From the NCBI GenBank assembly GCA_029844215.1, contig CM056736.1:20149501-20213500 (forward strand): 64,000 nucleotides of DNA, read 5' to 3'. Origin of the DNA: Przewalskia tangutica. Lineage: Eukaryota; Streptophyta; Magnoliopsida; Solanales; Solanaceae. The number at the start of each line of letters is the position of its first letter. The first letter of the stretch is position 1. Under the pieces are notes generated by a model that did not search any database, was not told where the DNA came from, and was given only the letters and a program-made list of their open reading frames with translations. Shown here piece by piece: positions 54,267 through 64,000 of the stretch. Position numbers and translations under genes: made by a program.

Positions 54267-54912
54267 TATAAATGTAATAAACATGTGGAAATGCAGGGGA
54301 ATGTCTTAACGTATAATACGAGATAAAATGAAGTGTTAGTTAAACCGAGAATTTCCTATGAGGAGTTGTTGCATATTTAAAAATGTTGTAACCTGATATG
54401 TTTTGCAATATGCTTATTACGTTATAATGTGATTGCGCTTGGAATATTGTGGTGTTACTTTGAATTGCGAGGTAAAGTTCTCACCACCGGATGGTAGGTG
54501 ACTCTTTATTTAACATGTTTGAAAGCGTGATAGAGGAAAGGCTCCACGCCAAGGCTAGCGATCGTCCATGACCTCTTGTCATACCAAGTCCATTGTTTGC
54601 TTGGTACTCGTCGAGTTCGTAATGTCGGTTCAATGTCTCGAAATGCCCGTGTGGAATGGTCTCCCTTCCAACTTAGAATAATATTTGTCAGTATGTCTAT
54701 GTTGAAACAATATTTGCACGAGCATGGGCTCGCGTTATATTTTTAATAAAGTCATAAATAAATTTCTTTATTGTTATTTTATTAATAGCTCCGTATTCGA
54801 ATATAAGTTTAAATTTCTAAATAAAGAGAATTAAATGGTGCTCCTGGTGGAAAATAATTGTCAGTGTCATCACGCCTAAGTAAAGACTTAGGAAAAGTCA
54901 GGCGTGACAAGT

Positions 54913-54923
54913 TGGTATCGAGC
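54913..54923 (+). other. Primer-binding site of E (initiator tRNA-Met)
   Basis: TGGTATCGAGC, three bases after the LTR; one mismatch to the tRNA-Met complement. Repeated after the second LTR (63299-63309). Confidence 0.82.
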
Positions 54924-55163
54924 TAAACCAGTTAGGAGATTCTAGGAAGTTTCTTGAGTCGGGTGTTTGAACGGTTACTTATCATGACGCATGCGCCACC
55001 TTAGTAATAAGTGAACGGAATAACATCCTAAAGTTTCCCTTCTTTCATACTCCTCTCGTGCCTATCTTGAGTCTTTTTCAAGACTTGATTTTTGTACTAC
55101 ATCTTTCACGCGGGTTAGGAAGAAGATTGTACAACGTTATACTGACCAATAATTGTTGTGTAG

Positions 55164-55670
55164 ATGGTGATTATAAGACGAGTCCCAACAAAGAGGGAAG
55201 TACTCGAGGAACAGTCAAAGGAAATGCAAGCTCAGAAGAAATTCATGCGTCGTAAGATGAACTCAGGAGATGATTTTAACGAGTATATGTGCGACACAAT
55301 CGAACTTTGTGCGTATTTGTTTAGGAGTAGAAAGAAGAGGCGTTCCTACGACCCAACCTTCTTCAACTTTCCGATTGGAGTCATATTACAGATAATATTC
55401 AACTCTGTCCCGGAAAAATTCCGATCCTCATTCAGAGGGGCAAAGATGCTAAGAGGAGATGTTACAGAATGTTCCTGGATCAAATTTCTATTTCAGGTAA
55501 TAGTAGTAGGGGAAAGAATGAGCGAAATGGAAAGGGAAGCAAGGAAGAAGGTTCACAGGGAGTTGAATGCCAATCAGCAGAATAGGCGAATTATGTGGTT
55601 AAGCCTTTTAGAACGTGTTGTAGTAGGTGCATGTTCGAGTAAGAGAGCTATAGGGAGTGACATAGAATGA
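55164..55670 (+). CDS. Extra ORF of E upstream of GAG, 168 codons
   Basis: An uninterrupted frame between leader and GAG, where Tekay-type elements normally have none. Basic, with EQSKEMQAQKKFMRRKMNSG, DDFNEYMCDTIELCAYLF, FPIGVILQIIFNSVPEKFRS and MEREARKKVHRELNANQQN. The middle pattern (KFMxxKMxSGDxxNEYMxxxIELCxYL then ILxxxxNSVPEKF) resembles copia-type GAG (UBN2), suggesting capture, but this is by eye only. ATG at 55164 is the first in frame; ends GSDIE-stop. Function unknown. Confidence 0.5.
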   Translation: MVIIRRVPTKREVLEEQSKEMQAQKKFMRRKMNSGDDFNEYMCDTIELCAYLFRSRKKRRSYDPTFFNFPIGVILQIIFNSVPEKFRSSFRGAKMLRGDVTECSWIKFLFQVIVVGERMSEMEREARKKVHRELNANQQNRRIMWLSLLERVVVGACSSKRAIGSDIE

Positions 55671-55853
55671 CATGCTCTGATGTATTGTAATGTCATGAAA
55701 TATTTTCAAATATGAGGAATGAAACATTTTTAATGCAAGTTATGAGTTGTCATTATTGTTTAGTTAATATGCGTTTTCTTGTGGTGTCGCATGCTTATGA
55801 ACTATAAGAAAATTTTAAGAGCTAGAGTAGACATTTCGTCTTATAAAATATGA

Positions 55854-57136
55854 GTGTGTTTGTCTTCACAGAAAATGGTGAATTCACAAATCCCGGGGGC
55901 TCAAGAGGAGGTTCATCACGAAGCTCATGTACCTCCAGTTGACGTAGTGGTGTCTGAAGGGAGCGGAGAAAATGTCGGAGAAAATGTTGGAGAGAACGAG
56001 AGTCAAATAGCCCAAGAAACGGTGGGACAAAAACTAGATAGACTCATAGAGTTAATGACATGCCAGATTCCACACATGGTTCCGCCCGCACCTGTCTGTC
56101 GCTATAGCCCCAAACTGAACCAGACGCCAGGACCGATCATGATCGCACTACACGGACCGAGAGTGTAGAATCTCAGCGACTGATAGGCTATGGGCAAATT
56201 TTATGAGGAGAAGAGAACCACCGCACTCGGGAAGGACCCCAAGGCCGACCCGATGGTATTCTCGATGAAGTTGAAGACTTAATGTTCACGTTGGGATGCG
56301 AGGAGACGCAGGCGTCAACTTGGTAGCGCGCACGACTAGTGGATGATGCGGGTGTGGTGGAGGAATTTTAGGAAAAATCGTCCCCCGATGTCACCACCAA
56401 TGACTTGGGGAGGGTTCAGAGCGGCATTCATTGAGAAATTTATACCTAATACGCGCAAGGATGCGCTCAGACGGGAGTTTGAACAATTGAAGCAAGGTGA
56501 CCGCAGTGTACAAAAATATGACACGATTCGTGAGGTTATCGGCATACAACACACATGTCGTCCTACGAAATGGATGAGTCAAGCGATTTGTAGAGGTTTA
56601 AACCCAACATAGCAGAGAAGGTGGTGGCGTTAGCCAACGATCGAACTTATCTTCAGATTGTCGATATGTCTTTGAGGGTAGAAGGTTTCGCTAAAACAAA
56701 AAGAGAATATTCGCAGAAGAGATTTCGGACGTCAGGATCATTTAACCAGAGTCAAAATCAGAAGTAGGAGTTTAGTAAAGGATCTTCAGGACCGAACCAA
56801 TGCTGGGCGATCTTATTTCAAGCCTAAGGGACACAGTTGGTCTAATTACCAAGGTAGCAAGGACAAGGCCACCAACCCTAACACAGGAGGTGATAAACCG
56901 ATTTGTAAGATTTGTCAAAGGAAACTGATGGAGAATGTCGGCTCTTAACGAAGACATGTTATAACTGTGGAGAGTCAGGCCACTATGTCAGGGATTGCAA
57001 GAAGAGGACCCAAACTCAATCTATTCAGTGGAGGTCAGAAGCAACCACACCGCCTGAGGAAATCGGAAACCAACCCCGTCAGTCGGGGAGGTTAACAACC
57101 CAATTAATCGGCTCACGCTTTGCCCCGGAGGAATGA
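55854..57136 (+). pseudogene. E GAG
   Basis: N-terminus 55854-56168 (first GAG-like Met is MVNSQIPGAQEEVHHEAH at 55875) with GQKLDRLIELMTCQIPHM. Capsid at 56343-56612: WWRNFRKNRPPMSPPMTWGG, FRAAFIEKFIPNTRKDALRR and EFEQLKQGDRSVQKYD, the Retrotrans_gag pattern. Then NIAEKVVALAND and FAKTKREYSQKR-like stretches to 56720. The zinc knuckle CYNCGESGHYVRDC (56957-56998) is intact. Frame breaks near 56169-56342, 56600 and 56770-56910. Confidence 0.85.
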
Positions 57137-57700
57137 GGCGAAGCATCTAATGCGTGGTCACGGTGTATTTTGCTAGTCTCAGTATTCTGCATTTGTATTA
57201 TACGATCCCGCTCTACATTTTCATATGTGTCAATGGGCTTTGCTAAGAATTTACACGTAGTACCTTCTTATTTAAGTGAACCTTTTGAGGTTATGACACG
57301 ATGAGGGCCTCAATTGGGCCTCTCGGGTGGTAAATAATTTTCCATTAGAAGTGAATGGCAGGGGAACAATGGTGAACCTAGTACTACTTGATATGGTAGA
57401 CTTCGACATCATTTTGGGTATGGATTGGTTGTAGGCATGTTATGCCATGTTAGATTGTCGGCGAAAGATAGTGAGATTAACTTTTCCCGGAGAACCAGAA
57501 GTTGTTATAAGGGTAGGATTGGAATATCCTCGTCGCCTTATTTCCTACCTGGGGCTCAAAAGTTATTGAGAAGTCACAGAGTGGAGTATGATATCCGCTA
57601 ATATAGTGGATACCCAAAAGGAATCCCAGTGAATGATGTTCCTATTGTTGAAATTTTCGAAGGTTTTTCTGAAGATCTTCGGGCCTTCCTAGGATCGAGA
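57137..57700 (+). pseudogene. E protease
   Basis: YDPALHFHMC near 57200 stands where chromovirus protease has the Y-D-x-G-(S/A) active site, so the site itself is damaged. Downstream GLNWASRVVNNFPLEVNGRG and MVDFDIILGMDWL (57385-57430) are clear, followed by CRRKIVRLTFPGEPEV. Stops at 57434 and earlier; then a linker to RT (GFSEDLRAFLG near 57665). Confidence 0.75.
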
Positions 57701-57701
57701 A

Positions 57702-58530
57702 GTGGAGTTTGCTATAGAGTTAATTCCGGGTACAAGACCCATTTCTATTCCTCCATATCGAATGGCCCCAGCTGAATTGAGGGAGTTAAAAGAACAATTG
57801 AAGGATCTTCTGGATAAAGGCTTTATAAGGCCTAGTGTTTCCTCAGTGCACGATCTGTTTGTGAAAAGAAAGACGGATCGCTCGAATGTGCATCGATTAT
57901 CGGCACTCAATAAGGTCACGAGCAAGAACCGATCCCCATTACCAAGAATCGATGATCTTTTTGACCAACTTCAAGGAGCTAGCTAATTTTCCAAGATTGA
58001 TCTCCGTTCGGGATATCACCAGCTGAAAATAAATCGGATGATATATCCAAAATAGCCTTTAGAACCCGATACGGCCATTATGAGTTCTTGGTCATGTCTT
58101 TTGGGTTAACCAATGCCCCAGCAGCTTTTATGGATTTAATGAACAGAATCTTCAAACCATTCCTAGATTTGTTCGTGATTGTGTTCATAGATGATATCCT
58201 AATCTACAGTAAGAGTGTTGAAGAACATGAAGAGCATCTGAGGGTAGTGCTTCAAGTCTTGAAACAGGAGAAACTATATGCTAAATTTTCAAAGTGTGAA
58301 TTTTGGTTGGAAAAGGTAGCCTTTTGGGTCATGTTGTGTCAAGGGATGGAATTATGGTAGACCCCCAGAAGATAGAAGCAGTGAAGAACTGGCCAAAACC
58401 GTCCACTCCGACAGAGGTTAGAAATTTCTTAGGTTTGGCTGGGTATTATAGAAGATTCGTAAAAGGTTTTTCTAGTCTTGCTGCTCCTTTGACCCGGTTG
58501 ACTCAAAAAGCGGTTAAGTACCGATGGTGA
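57702..58530 (+). pseudogene. E reverse transcriptase
   Basis: 57702-57986: EFAIELIPGTRPISIPPYRM, AELRELKEQLKDLLDKGFIR, LFDQLQGAS. The PWGAP block after RPSVSS is scrambled. 58088-58360: MSFGLTNAPAAFMDLMNRIF, the catalytic VFIDDILIYSKS near 58170-58210 and FSKCEFWLEKVAF. 58303-58530: DPQKIEAVKNWPKPSTPTEV and NFLGLAGYYRRFVKGFSSLA. Three frames with small indels. Confidence 0.9.
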
Positions 58531-58960
58531 AGCATGTGAAACAAGTTTTGAAACTAAAGGAATTGTTGATCATCGCACCGCCCTAACCTTACCATCGGGA
58601 CAAGAAGGGTTCACGCCTATTGTGATGCCTCAGAGTTGGGTTAGGATGTGTCTTGATGCATTGGAAAGGTTATGCGTATGCATCTAGACAATTGAAGATA
58701 CATGAGAAGAATTACCCAACTCATGACTTGGAATTAGTCATGGTGTTTGCCTTACGAATATGGAGACATTATTTGTATGGTGTGCATGTGACATATTTAG
58801 AGATCATAAGAGTTTGCGAGACATAACCACGCAAGGATTTGAATCTCGACAAAGAAGATGGTTAGAGTTGCTTAAGGATTATGACCTTAGTATTTTTACC
58901 ATCACGGGAAAGCCAACGCGTGGTGGTTGACGACTCGTAGGAGATCAATGGACAGCCCAT
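58531..58960 (+). pseudogene. E RNase H
   Basis: Fragments in changing frames: ETSFETKE-like near 58540, HAYCDASEL near 58610, YASRQLKIHEKNYPTHDLEL near 58672-58735, FALRIWRHYLYGVHV near 58750-58790 and SRQRRWLELLKDYDLSI near 58840-58890. At least five frame breaks. Confidence 0.75.
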
Positions 58961-59039
58961 TTGGCAATACAAAAGAGGGTATTGTTCGGGATGTACAAAG
59001 ATTGGGAAACCTCGGGTTAGCTTAATCGAGATCGGTGAA

Positions 59040-60188
59040 GGTAGGGTGGTGGTACATGATACCTCGCACCGCTTTAGCTTCGTAAATAAAAGAAAGTCAT
59101 TTGAGGATACGGAGTTTGTTGGATTTCGGAGAGGATCCAACAGGAAAACCTTCACAGTTTACATTGGGAGATAATGACGGAACCCTTCGGTATAAGGGTA
59201 GGTTATGTGTTCCTAAGGTAAAGGATCTAAGGAGGAAGATCTTAGATGAGGGTCACAACACAAGATATTCCATTCATCCAGGGTCAACAAAAATGTATCA
59301 AGACCTCAAGGTAAATTACTGGTGGGACGGGATGAAGAAGAACGTTGCGGAGTTTGTCGGGAGGTGTCTTATATGTCAGCAGGTGAAAGTTGAACATCAA
59401 AAACCTGGCGGATTACTTCAAGACATTGGGGTCCCCATGTGGAAATGGGAGGCGATTCATATGGATTTTGTAACTGGTCTACCGAAAACTCGAGAAGGGT
59501 ATGATTCTATTTGGGTGATTGTTGATCGACTTACAAAGTCAGCCCATTTCTTACCGGTCAAGACTACGTATCGCGCACCACAGTACACCCAGATTTATTT
59601 GAAGGAGATTGTGCGGTTACACGGGATTCCCTTACAAATTATTTCAGATAGGGGTTCCAGTTCACCTCACACTTTTGGCAAAGTTTCCAGCATGGTCTTG
59701 GGACAAAAGTTAAGTTAAGCACGGCTTTCCACCCGCAAACAGATGGGCAAGCTGAGCGAACAATCCAAACACTTGAGGACATGTTGCGATCTTGTGTGTT
59801 AGATTTTCAGGGAAGCTGGTTGGACCATCTATGTCTAATTGAGTTCGCCTACAACAATAGTTTTCACTCTAGCATACAAATGGCCCCGTTTGAAGCATTA
59901 TATGGACGAAAATGTAGGTCTCCACTTGGATGGTTCGAGGTGGGTGAGACGCAACTGTTCGGACCTGAAGTCATTCAAGAAACAAATGATAAGGTACAGA
60001 TGATTCGGGAGAGGATCAAAACAGCTCATAGCCGTCATAAGTCCTATGCGGATCAACGGAAAAGAGATCTTGAATTCCAAGAGGGGGAGAAAGTATTTTT
60101 AAAAGTGTCCCCAATGAAGGGAGTGATGCGTTTTGGTAAGAAAGGGAAATTGAGCCCAAGGTTTATTGGGCCATATGAGATCTTGTGA
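59040..60188 (+). pseudogene. E integrase
   Basis: 59101-59718 is 205 codons open: RYSIHPGSTKMYQDLKVNYW...CLICQQVK (H-H-C-C finger), MDFVTGLPKTREGYDSIWVI, DRLTKSAHFLPVKTTY and LHGIPLQIISDRGSS (two catalytic Asp). 59719-60188 continues after one frameshift: AFHPQTDGQAERTIQTLEDM, FAYNNSFHSSIQMAPFEALY, then RKRDLEFQEGEKVFLKVSPM and FIGPYEIL. All three catalytic acidic residues are present across the two frames. A single stop (60186-60188) separates it from the chromodomain. Confidence 0.92.
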
Positions 60189-60191
60189 AGA

Positions 60192-60500
60192 GTGGCGAAT
60201 GTGGCTTACGAATTAGCACTTCCACAAGAGCTGGAAGCAGTCCATCCGGTATTTCATGTGTCAATGTTACGAAAATACTTGCACGATCCAAGTCACGTCA
60301 TCCTTCCCCAGGAGATAGTTCTTAATAAAGAGCTTCAATATGAAGAAGTTCCGGTGGAAATACTTGATAGGAAGGTTAAGCGCCTTAGGAATAAAGATAT
60401 TGCTTCCGTGAAGGTCCTATGGAGGAATCACTCCACCGAGGAAGCCACCTGGGAAGCCGAAGACGCGATGAAAGTCAAATATCCATTCCTATTTTACTAA
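60192..60500 (+). CDS. E C-terminal chromodomain segment
   Basis: 102 codons open: ANVAYELALPQELEAVHPVF, HVSMLRKYLHDPSHVI, ILDRKVKRLRNKDIASVKVL and EEATWEAEDAMKVKYPFLFY-stop. The W-(K/R)-x-EEATWE pattern is the plant chromovirus chromodomain, which is known to guide integration into silent chromatin. It normally forms the end of POL; here it is detached only by a TGA at 60186-60188. Confidence 0.88.
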   Translation: MANVAYELALPQELEAVHPVFHVSMLRKYLHDPSHVILPQEIVLNKELQYEEVPVEILDRKVKRLRNKDIASVKVLWRNHSTEEATWEAEDAMKVKYPFLFY

Positions 60501-60602
60501 GGTAATAAAAACAAGTGTTACATAGTACTTCATATGTGTTCCATTTGCGTGTCTATATGCATGTGTTACAACCTTATTCCATTCGAGGACGAATGCTTCT
60601 TA

Positions 60603-60614
60603 AGGAAGGGAGAA
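60603..60614 (+). other. Polypurine tract of E
   Basis: AGGAAGGGAGAA directly before TGTGAAGCC. Confidence 0.85.
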
Positions 60615-63295
60615 TGTGAAGCCCCAAATTAGTGTTACAATAACAATAAACATTATTGAGTCTATGTGATTATGTTACGACCTTATTCACATTCGAGGAC
60701 GAATGTTGCTTAAGGAGGAGAGAATGTAAAATCCGGAAAAAAATAATAATAATATATAGTTGTGGTTGGGTTAATAAAAATATATATATATATATATAAG
60801 AAAACAAAGAATAAATTGCATGGGATAGCGTTAGTGTTAAAGTTGGATAAATAGATAGATAAAATGAAAATAAGAAAAAAAAATAAAAAACAAAAAACAA
60901 AAAAACAAAAGAAAAAAAAAAAAAGATGCATGGCCAATGCACGTCCTCCCCTCCCTTTTCATTTCCTCCAACTCTTGTCATTCCACCTCCCATAGGTTAT
61001 AGAAAACTCTCCACTTATACATTGTATTTACACACAAACAAAGTACATAACATAAAGGTTAGAAAATCAGAAAAAAACAAGTGAAAAGAAGAGGAAAAAA
61101 TACCAAGAGGGCAAGAAGAACAAGAATCAAAATACTAGAGAGTAAGGATAATTTTAGCAACCACACAACAATAATCTTCACACTTACAAGGTGAGTTTTC
61201 TCACTCAGAAATTCTTGGTAACATCCTTTATTTTTAGTTCAATACATGTTAGAATAAGAATTGAGTGTTGAAAAGAAATATTGAACTTTTGATTGTTTAG
61301 ATAACTAGTTGCGTCATGAACTTTACGAACTGTTCTCACTAAGTTATAATTGTTAGAATTTGATGAAATTCGGAAGAGTGGTACACCTCTCTAATATGAT
61401 CATATAGAACCAAAAATGAGGTAAAATGGACATACGGTTTGAAAGTTATCATAGTTCAAAGTTTCTGCCTTAGATTTGGTCGAAATTCGGAAAGGCATAA
61501 TTACAGACTGTTTTTATTGAGTTTTACTTATTATAATTATATGAAAATTTACATGGTTGTAAATCTCTCTGTTACGGACAGATATAGATAAAGATTTATT
61601 AAAACGGACTTACGAGTTGAGAGTTATTGTAGTTTGAAGTTGCTGCCTCGGATTCATCGGAATCCAGAAGGGCAGGACGTGGAAACGTAAAACTGTACTA
61701 ATATGTGGGGAATATGAAAATTGTTGCTACATAAAAGTTCTATATCTCTCTGTTTTGGACATTTGGAGACCTTACGGGGGTCTATCCGACTTACGGATTG
61801 AGAGTTATCGCTGTTTAAATTTTCTGCCTCGGATCTATCGAGATCCAGGAAGGGCAGCGAATAAAAGTGTAAAACTGTACTAAATGGTACAGAATATGAA
61901 AGGATGGTTCACACGGAGACGTGTAGCTCTCTGTTCTCGTCGTTTTGAGATTTTATGGGGCTTGAACGGGTTTACAGATCAGGAGTTATGACTATTCTAA
62001 GATTGTGTTGTGTTTAATAAAAATTCTGCCGAAACAAATCTCATATGGCTGTTTTGAGGATAAATTTGTGTTAGTTACCCAAAGTAGTTTTAAATGAAAA
62101 TTGTTACAGTGAAAGATTCCTGTCTTACCTTAGTTTCCGATTGAGAAACACCTTAGTTGGAGTTATGGTTAAAAAGTTATAATTGTTACAAGTATGAATG
62201 ACAGAATGTTGGGAAAGAGAATATTATTTATTCGATCTTCTGAAAAATATGAAAAGTGAATACGTGTTCACATAAATATATAAATATAAACATAATGGAT
62301 CGGGTTGCACGCCGCAATAAAACGTAAAGTGAATACGTGTTCACAAATACGTAAATATAATGGGTCGGGTTACACGCCGCAACAAAACGTAAAGTGAATA
62401 TGCGTTCACAAATACGTAAATATAATGGGTCGGGTTGCACGCCGCAACAAAACGTAAAGTGAATACGCGTTCACAAATACGTAAACATAATGGATCGGGT
62501 TGCACGCCGCAACAAAACGTAAAGTGAATACGTGTTCACAAATACGTAAATATAATGGATCGGGTTGCACGTCGCAACAAATATGAAAGATGAATACATG
62601 TTCACCTATATATAAATTTGAAAAGTGAATACGCGTTCACAAATATATAAATGTAATAAACATGTGGAAATGCAGGGGAATGTCTTAACGTATAATACGA
62701 GATAAAATGAAGTGTTAGTTAAACCGAGAATTTCCTATGAGGAGTTGTTGCATATTTAAAAATGTTGTAACCTGATATGTTTTGCAATATGCTTATTACG
62801 TTATAATGTGATTGCGCTTGGAATATTGTGGTGTTACTTTGAATTGCAGGGTAAAGTTCTCACTCAGCCCCAGATGGTAGGGCTGACTCTTTATTTAACA
62901 TGTTTCAGGAAAGCGTGATAGAGGAAAGGCTCCACGCCAAGGCTAGCGATCGTCCATGACCTCTTGTCATACCAAGTCCATTGTTTGTGCTTGTACTCGC
63001 CAGTTCGAATGTCGGTTCCAATGTCTCGAAATGCCCGTGGAATGGTCTCCTTCCAACTTAGAATAATATTTGTCAGTATGTCTATGTTGAAACAATATTT
63101 GCACGAGCATGGGCTCGCGTTATATTTTTAATAAAGTCATAAACAAATTTCTTTATTGTTATTTTATTAATAGCTCCGTATTCGAATATAAGTTTAAATT
63201 TCTAAATAAAGAGAATTAAATGGTGCTCCTGGTGGAAAATAATTGTGCAGTGTCATCACGCCTAAGTAAAGACTTAGGAAAAGTCTGGCGTGACA
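60615..63295 (+). repeat. E second LTR
   Basis: 2681 bp, TGTGAAGCCCC to GGCGTGACA, close to the first LTR apart from the microsatellite, scattered substitutions and small indels near CAG/CTG sites (for example 62870-62900 versus 54480-54500). Confidence 0.92.
62247..62651. repeat. 65-bp palindrome array, E second LTR
   Basis: Same unit structure and number as 53873-54266, with a few base changes, so the array existed before insertion. Confidence 0.88.
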
Positions 63296-63475
63296 AGTTG
63301 GTATCGAGCTAAACCAGTTAGGAGATTCTAGGAAGTTTCTTGAGTCGTGTTTGAACGGTTACTTATTGCGACGGTGTGCGCGCCACCTTAGTAATAAGTG
63401 AACGGAATAACATCCTAAAGTTTCCCTTCTTTCATACTCCTCTCGTGCCTATCTTGAGTCTTTTTCAAGACTTGA
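63296..63475 (+). mobile_element. Second E leader, truncated
   Basis: Repeats the primer site and leader of E (54910-55089), ending at CAAGACTTGATT, after which copia D begins. A normal 3' LTR would be followed by host DNA, so this is part of a second internal region. Confidence 0.88.
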
Positions 63476-64000
63476 TTCTCCTTCAACGGAAAAGGTCATA
63501 AAGTCCGGTCCTAAATCTTTGGCAATTTTACCACGTTTACTTCTTCTTGGTTCAGAATTTTCTTGAACCGATGAAGTAAGATTATCATCGTTTTGAGTGT
63601 CTTGGTATGACTCATCTTGAGGCAGTGTCCTTTTCTTATTATTAGGAACACTTCTATCCTTGTCTTTGTAAGGAAATATATCCTCAAAAAACTCTACTTC
63701 AGCAGATTCTATTAGTGTGTTCTAGTGAATACCTTCAACATCAGAATGATACACCAAAAACTTATACGCTGCACTATTATTGGCAAGACCAACATAAATG
63801 CAATTCACTATTTTTTGTCTAAGTTTAGTTCTCTTTGGTAAAGGAACTTGTACTTTTGCTAAGCAACCCCACACTTTCATCCTTTTGAAAGTAGGCAATC
63901 TTTCATTCCATAATTCGTATAGAGATTGATCATTTTTCTTTTGAGAAATTCTATTCAATATTATATTTGCAGTAATTAATGTCTCACCCCATAGACTAAG
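63476..64000 (-). pseudogene. Copia D integrase C-terminus and linker
   Basis: 63722-63958 encodes NRISQKKNDQSLYELWNERL, LPTFKRMKVWGCLAKVQVPL and KLRQKIVNCIYVGLANNSAAY, the C-terminal fold of copia integrase; the frame continues to the window edge. A stop after VEGIH (63722) separates it from the linker IFPYKDKDRSV and EPRRSKRGKIAKDLGPDF (63500-63690), which leads toward RT on the far side of E. Confidence 0.88.

Larger units (their letters stand above)
52203..54909 (+). repeat. E first LTR
   Basis: 2707 bp, TGTGAAGCCCC to GGCGTGACA. It includes an internal fossil of a polypurine tract and LTR start (52295-52325), an (AT)n tract (52368-52417), the 65-bp palindrome array (53873-54266) and a terminal stem-loop (54870-54909: CCTAAGT/ACTTAGG and TCACGCC/GGCGTGA). 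Confidence 0.92.
52203..63475 (+). mobile_element. Ty3/gypsy chromovirus E with extra partial leader
   Basis: LTR (52203-54909), internal region with GAG, PR, RT, RNase H, IN and chromodomain, a second LTR (60615-63295) and then a repeat of the first 180 bp of the internal region (63296-63475, matching 54910-55089). The left and right flanks do not show a target duplication (TGCAG versus CTCCT). Copia D sequence lies on both sides. The simplest reading is a recombined tandem array of two elements whose second internal region was deleted together with its right end. Clade Tekay/Del by chromodomain, tRNA-Met primer and long LTRs. Confidence 0.9.
41801..64000 (-). mobile_element. Copia element D, split by H and E, runs off the window
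   Basis: Minus-strand copia. From the right edge: integrase C-terminus and linker (63476-64000), interrupted by E; RT and RNase H (50780-52202), interrupted by H; the last RNase H codons and stop (41984-42030); 3' untranslated DNA to about 41800. No 3' LTR was recognised at the left end, so that end is probably truncated against copia C. It belongs to the same broad copia group as C. Confidence 0.85.

Overview
The window is plant nuclear DNA, most likely from a eudicot, and consists almost entirely of nested LTR retrotransposons. The sequence is AT-rich overall, and all recognisable proteins are Ty1/copia or Ty3/gypsy GAG, protease (PR), reverse transcriptase (RT), RNase H (RH), integrase (IN) or chromodomain fragments. 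Primer-binding sites match plant initiator tRNA-Met (copia and chromovirus elements) or tRNA-Asp (Athila-like elements). I found no host gene, tRNA or rRNA gene, or CRISPR array. This looks like gene-poor heterochromatin; element labels (F, A, B, R, C, G1, D, H, E) are mine.

Layout. (1) 1-2109: 5' part of a minus-strand copia element F with a short LTR. (2) 1866-27539: a tandem segmental duplication of about 7.05 kb. Copy 1 (1866-20461) holds minus-strand copia A, later split by a 1.6-kb Athila-like solo LTR (7185-8773) and a 9.9-kb chromovirus R (8872-18815). Copy 2 (20462-27539) holds the same copia uninterrupted (B, 21144-26666). Both copies keep the same flank with a Stowaway-type MITE. 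(3) 27540-29189: AT-rich spacer with a non-autonomous terminal-inverted-repeat element. (4) 29190-about 41800: plus-strand copia C, lacking PR and IN and split by minus-strand Athila-like G1 (31797-40345, target duplication GACAT). (5) about 41800-64000: minus-strand copia D, split by Athila-like H (42036-50774, target duplication ATTTC) and by chromovirus E (52203-63475, with two LTRs and a second partial leader).

Order of events. A was already dead when it was duplicated, because A and B share stop codons and the LTRs group by position (5' with 5', 3' with 3'). The solo LTR and R arrived afterwards. G1 landed in C, and H and E landed in D. Host-frame interruptions, target duplications and RNase H reading frames that resume beyond each insert support this nesting.

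Most interesting points: G1 and H are reciprocal deletion derivatives of related elements (G1 keeps PR-RT-RH-IN but lacks GAG and ORF3; H keeps GAG, PR and ORF3 but lacks RT-RH-IN). A CG-rich palindromic module recurs in unrelated element types and usually lies just upstream of a TATA box. E carries a 65-bp array of ACGT-centred palindromes in each LTR and an extra 168-codon ORF before gag. Paralogous differences cluster at CAG/CTG and CG-rich spots, so many frameshifts, especially in R, may be base-calling or consensus errors and should be confirmed before being called real mutations.
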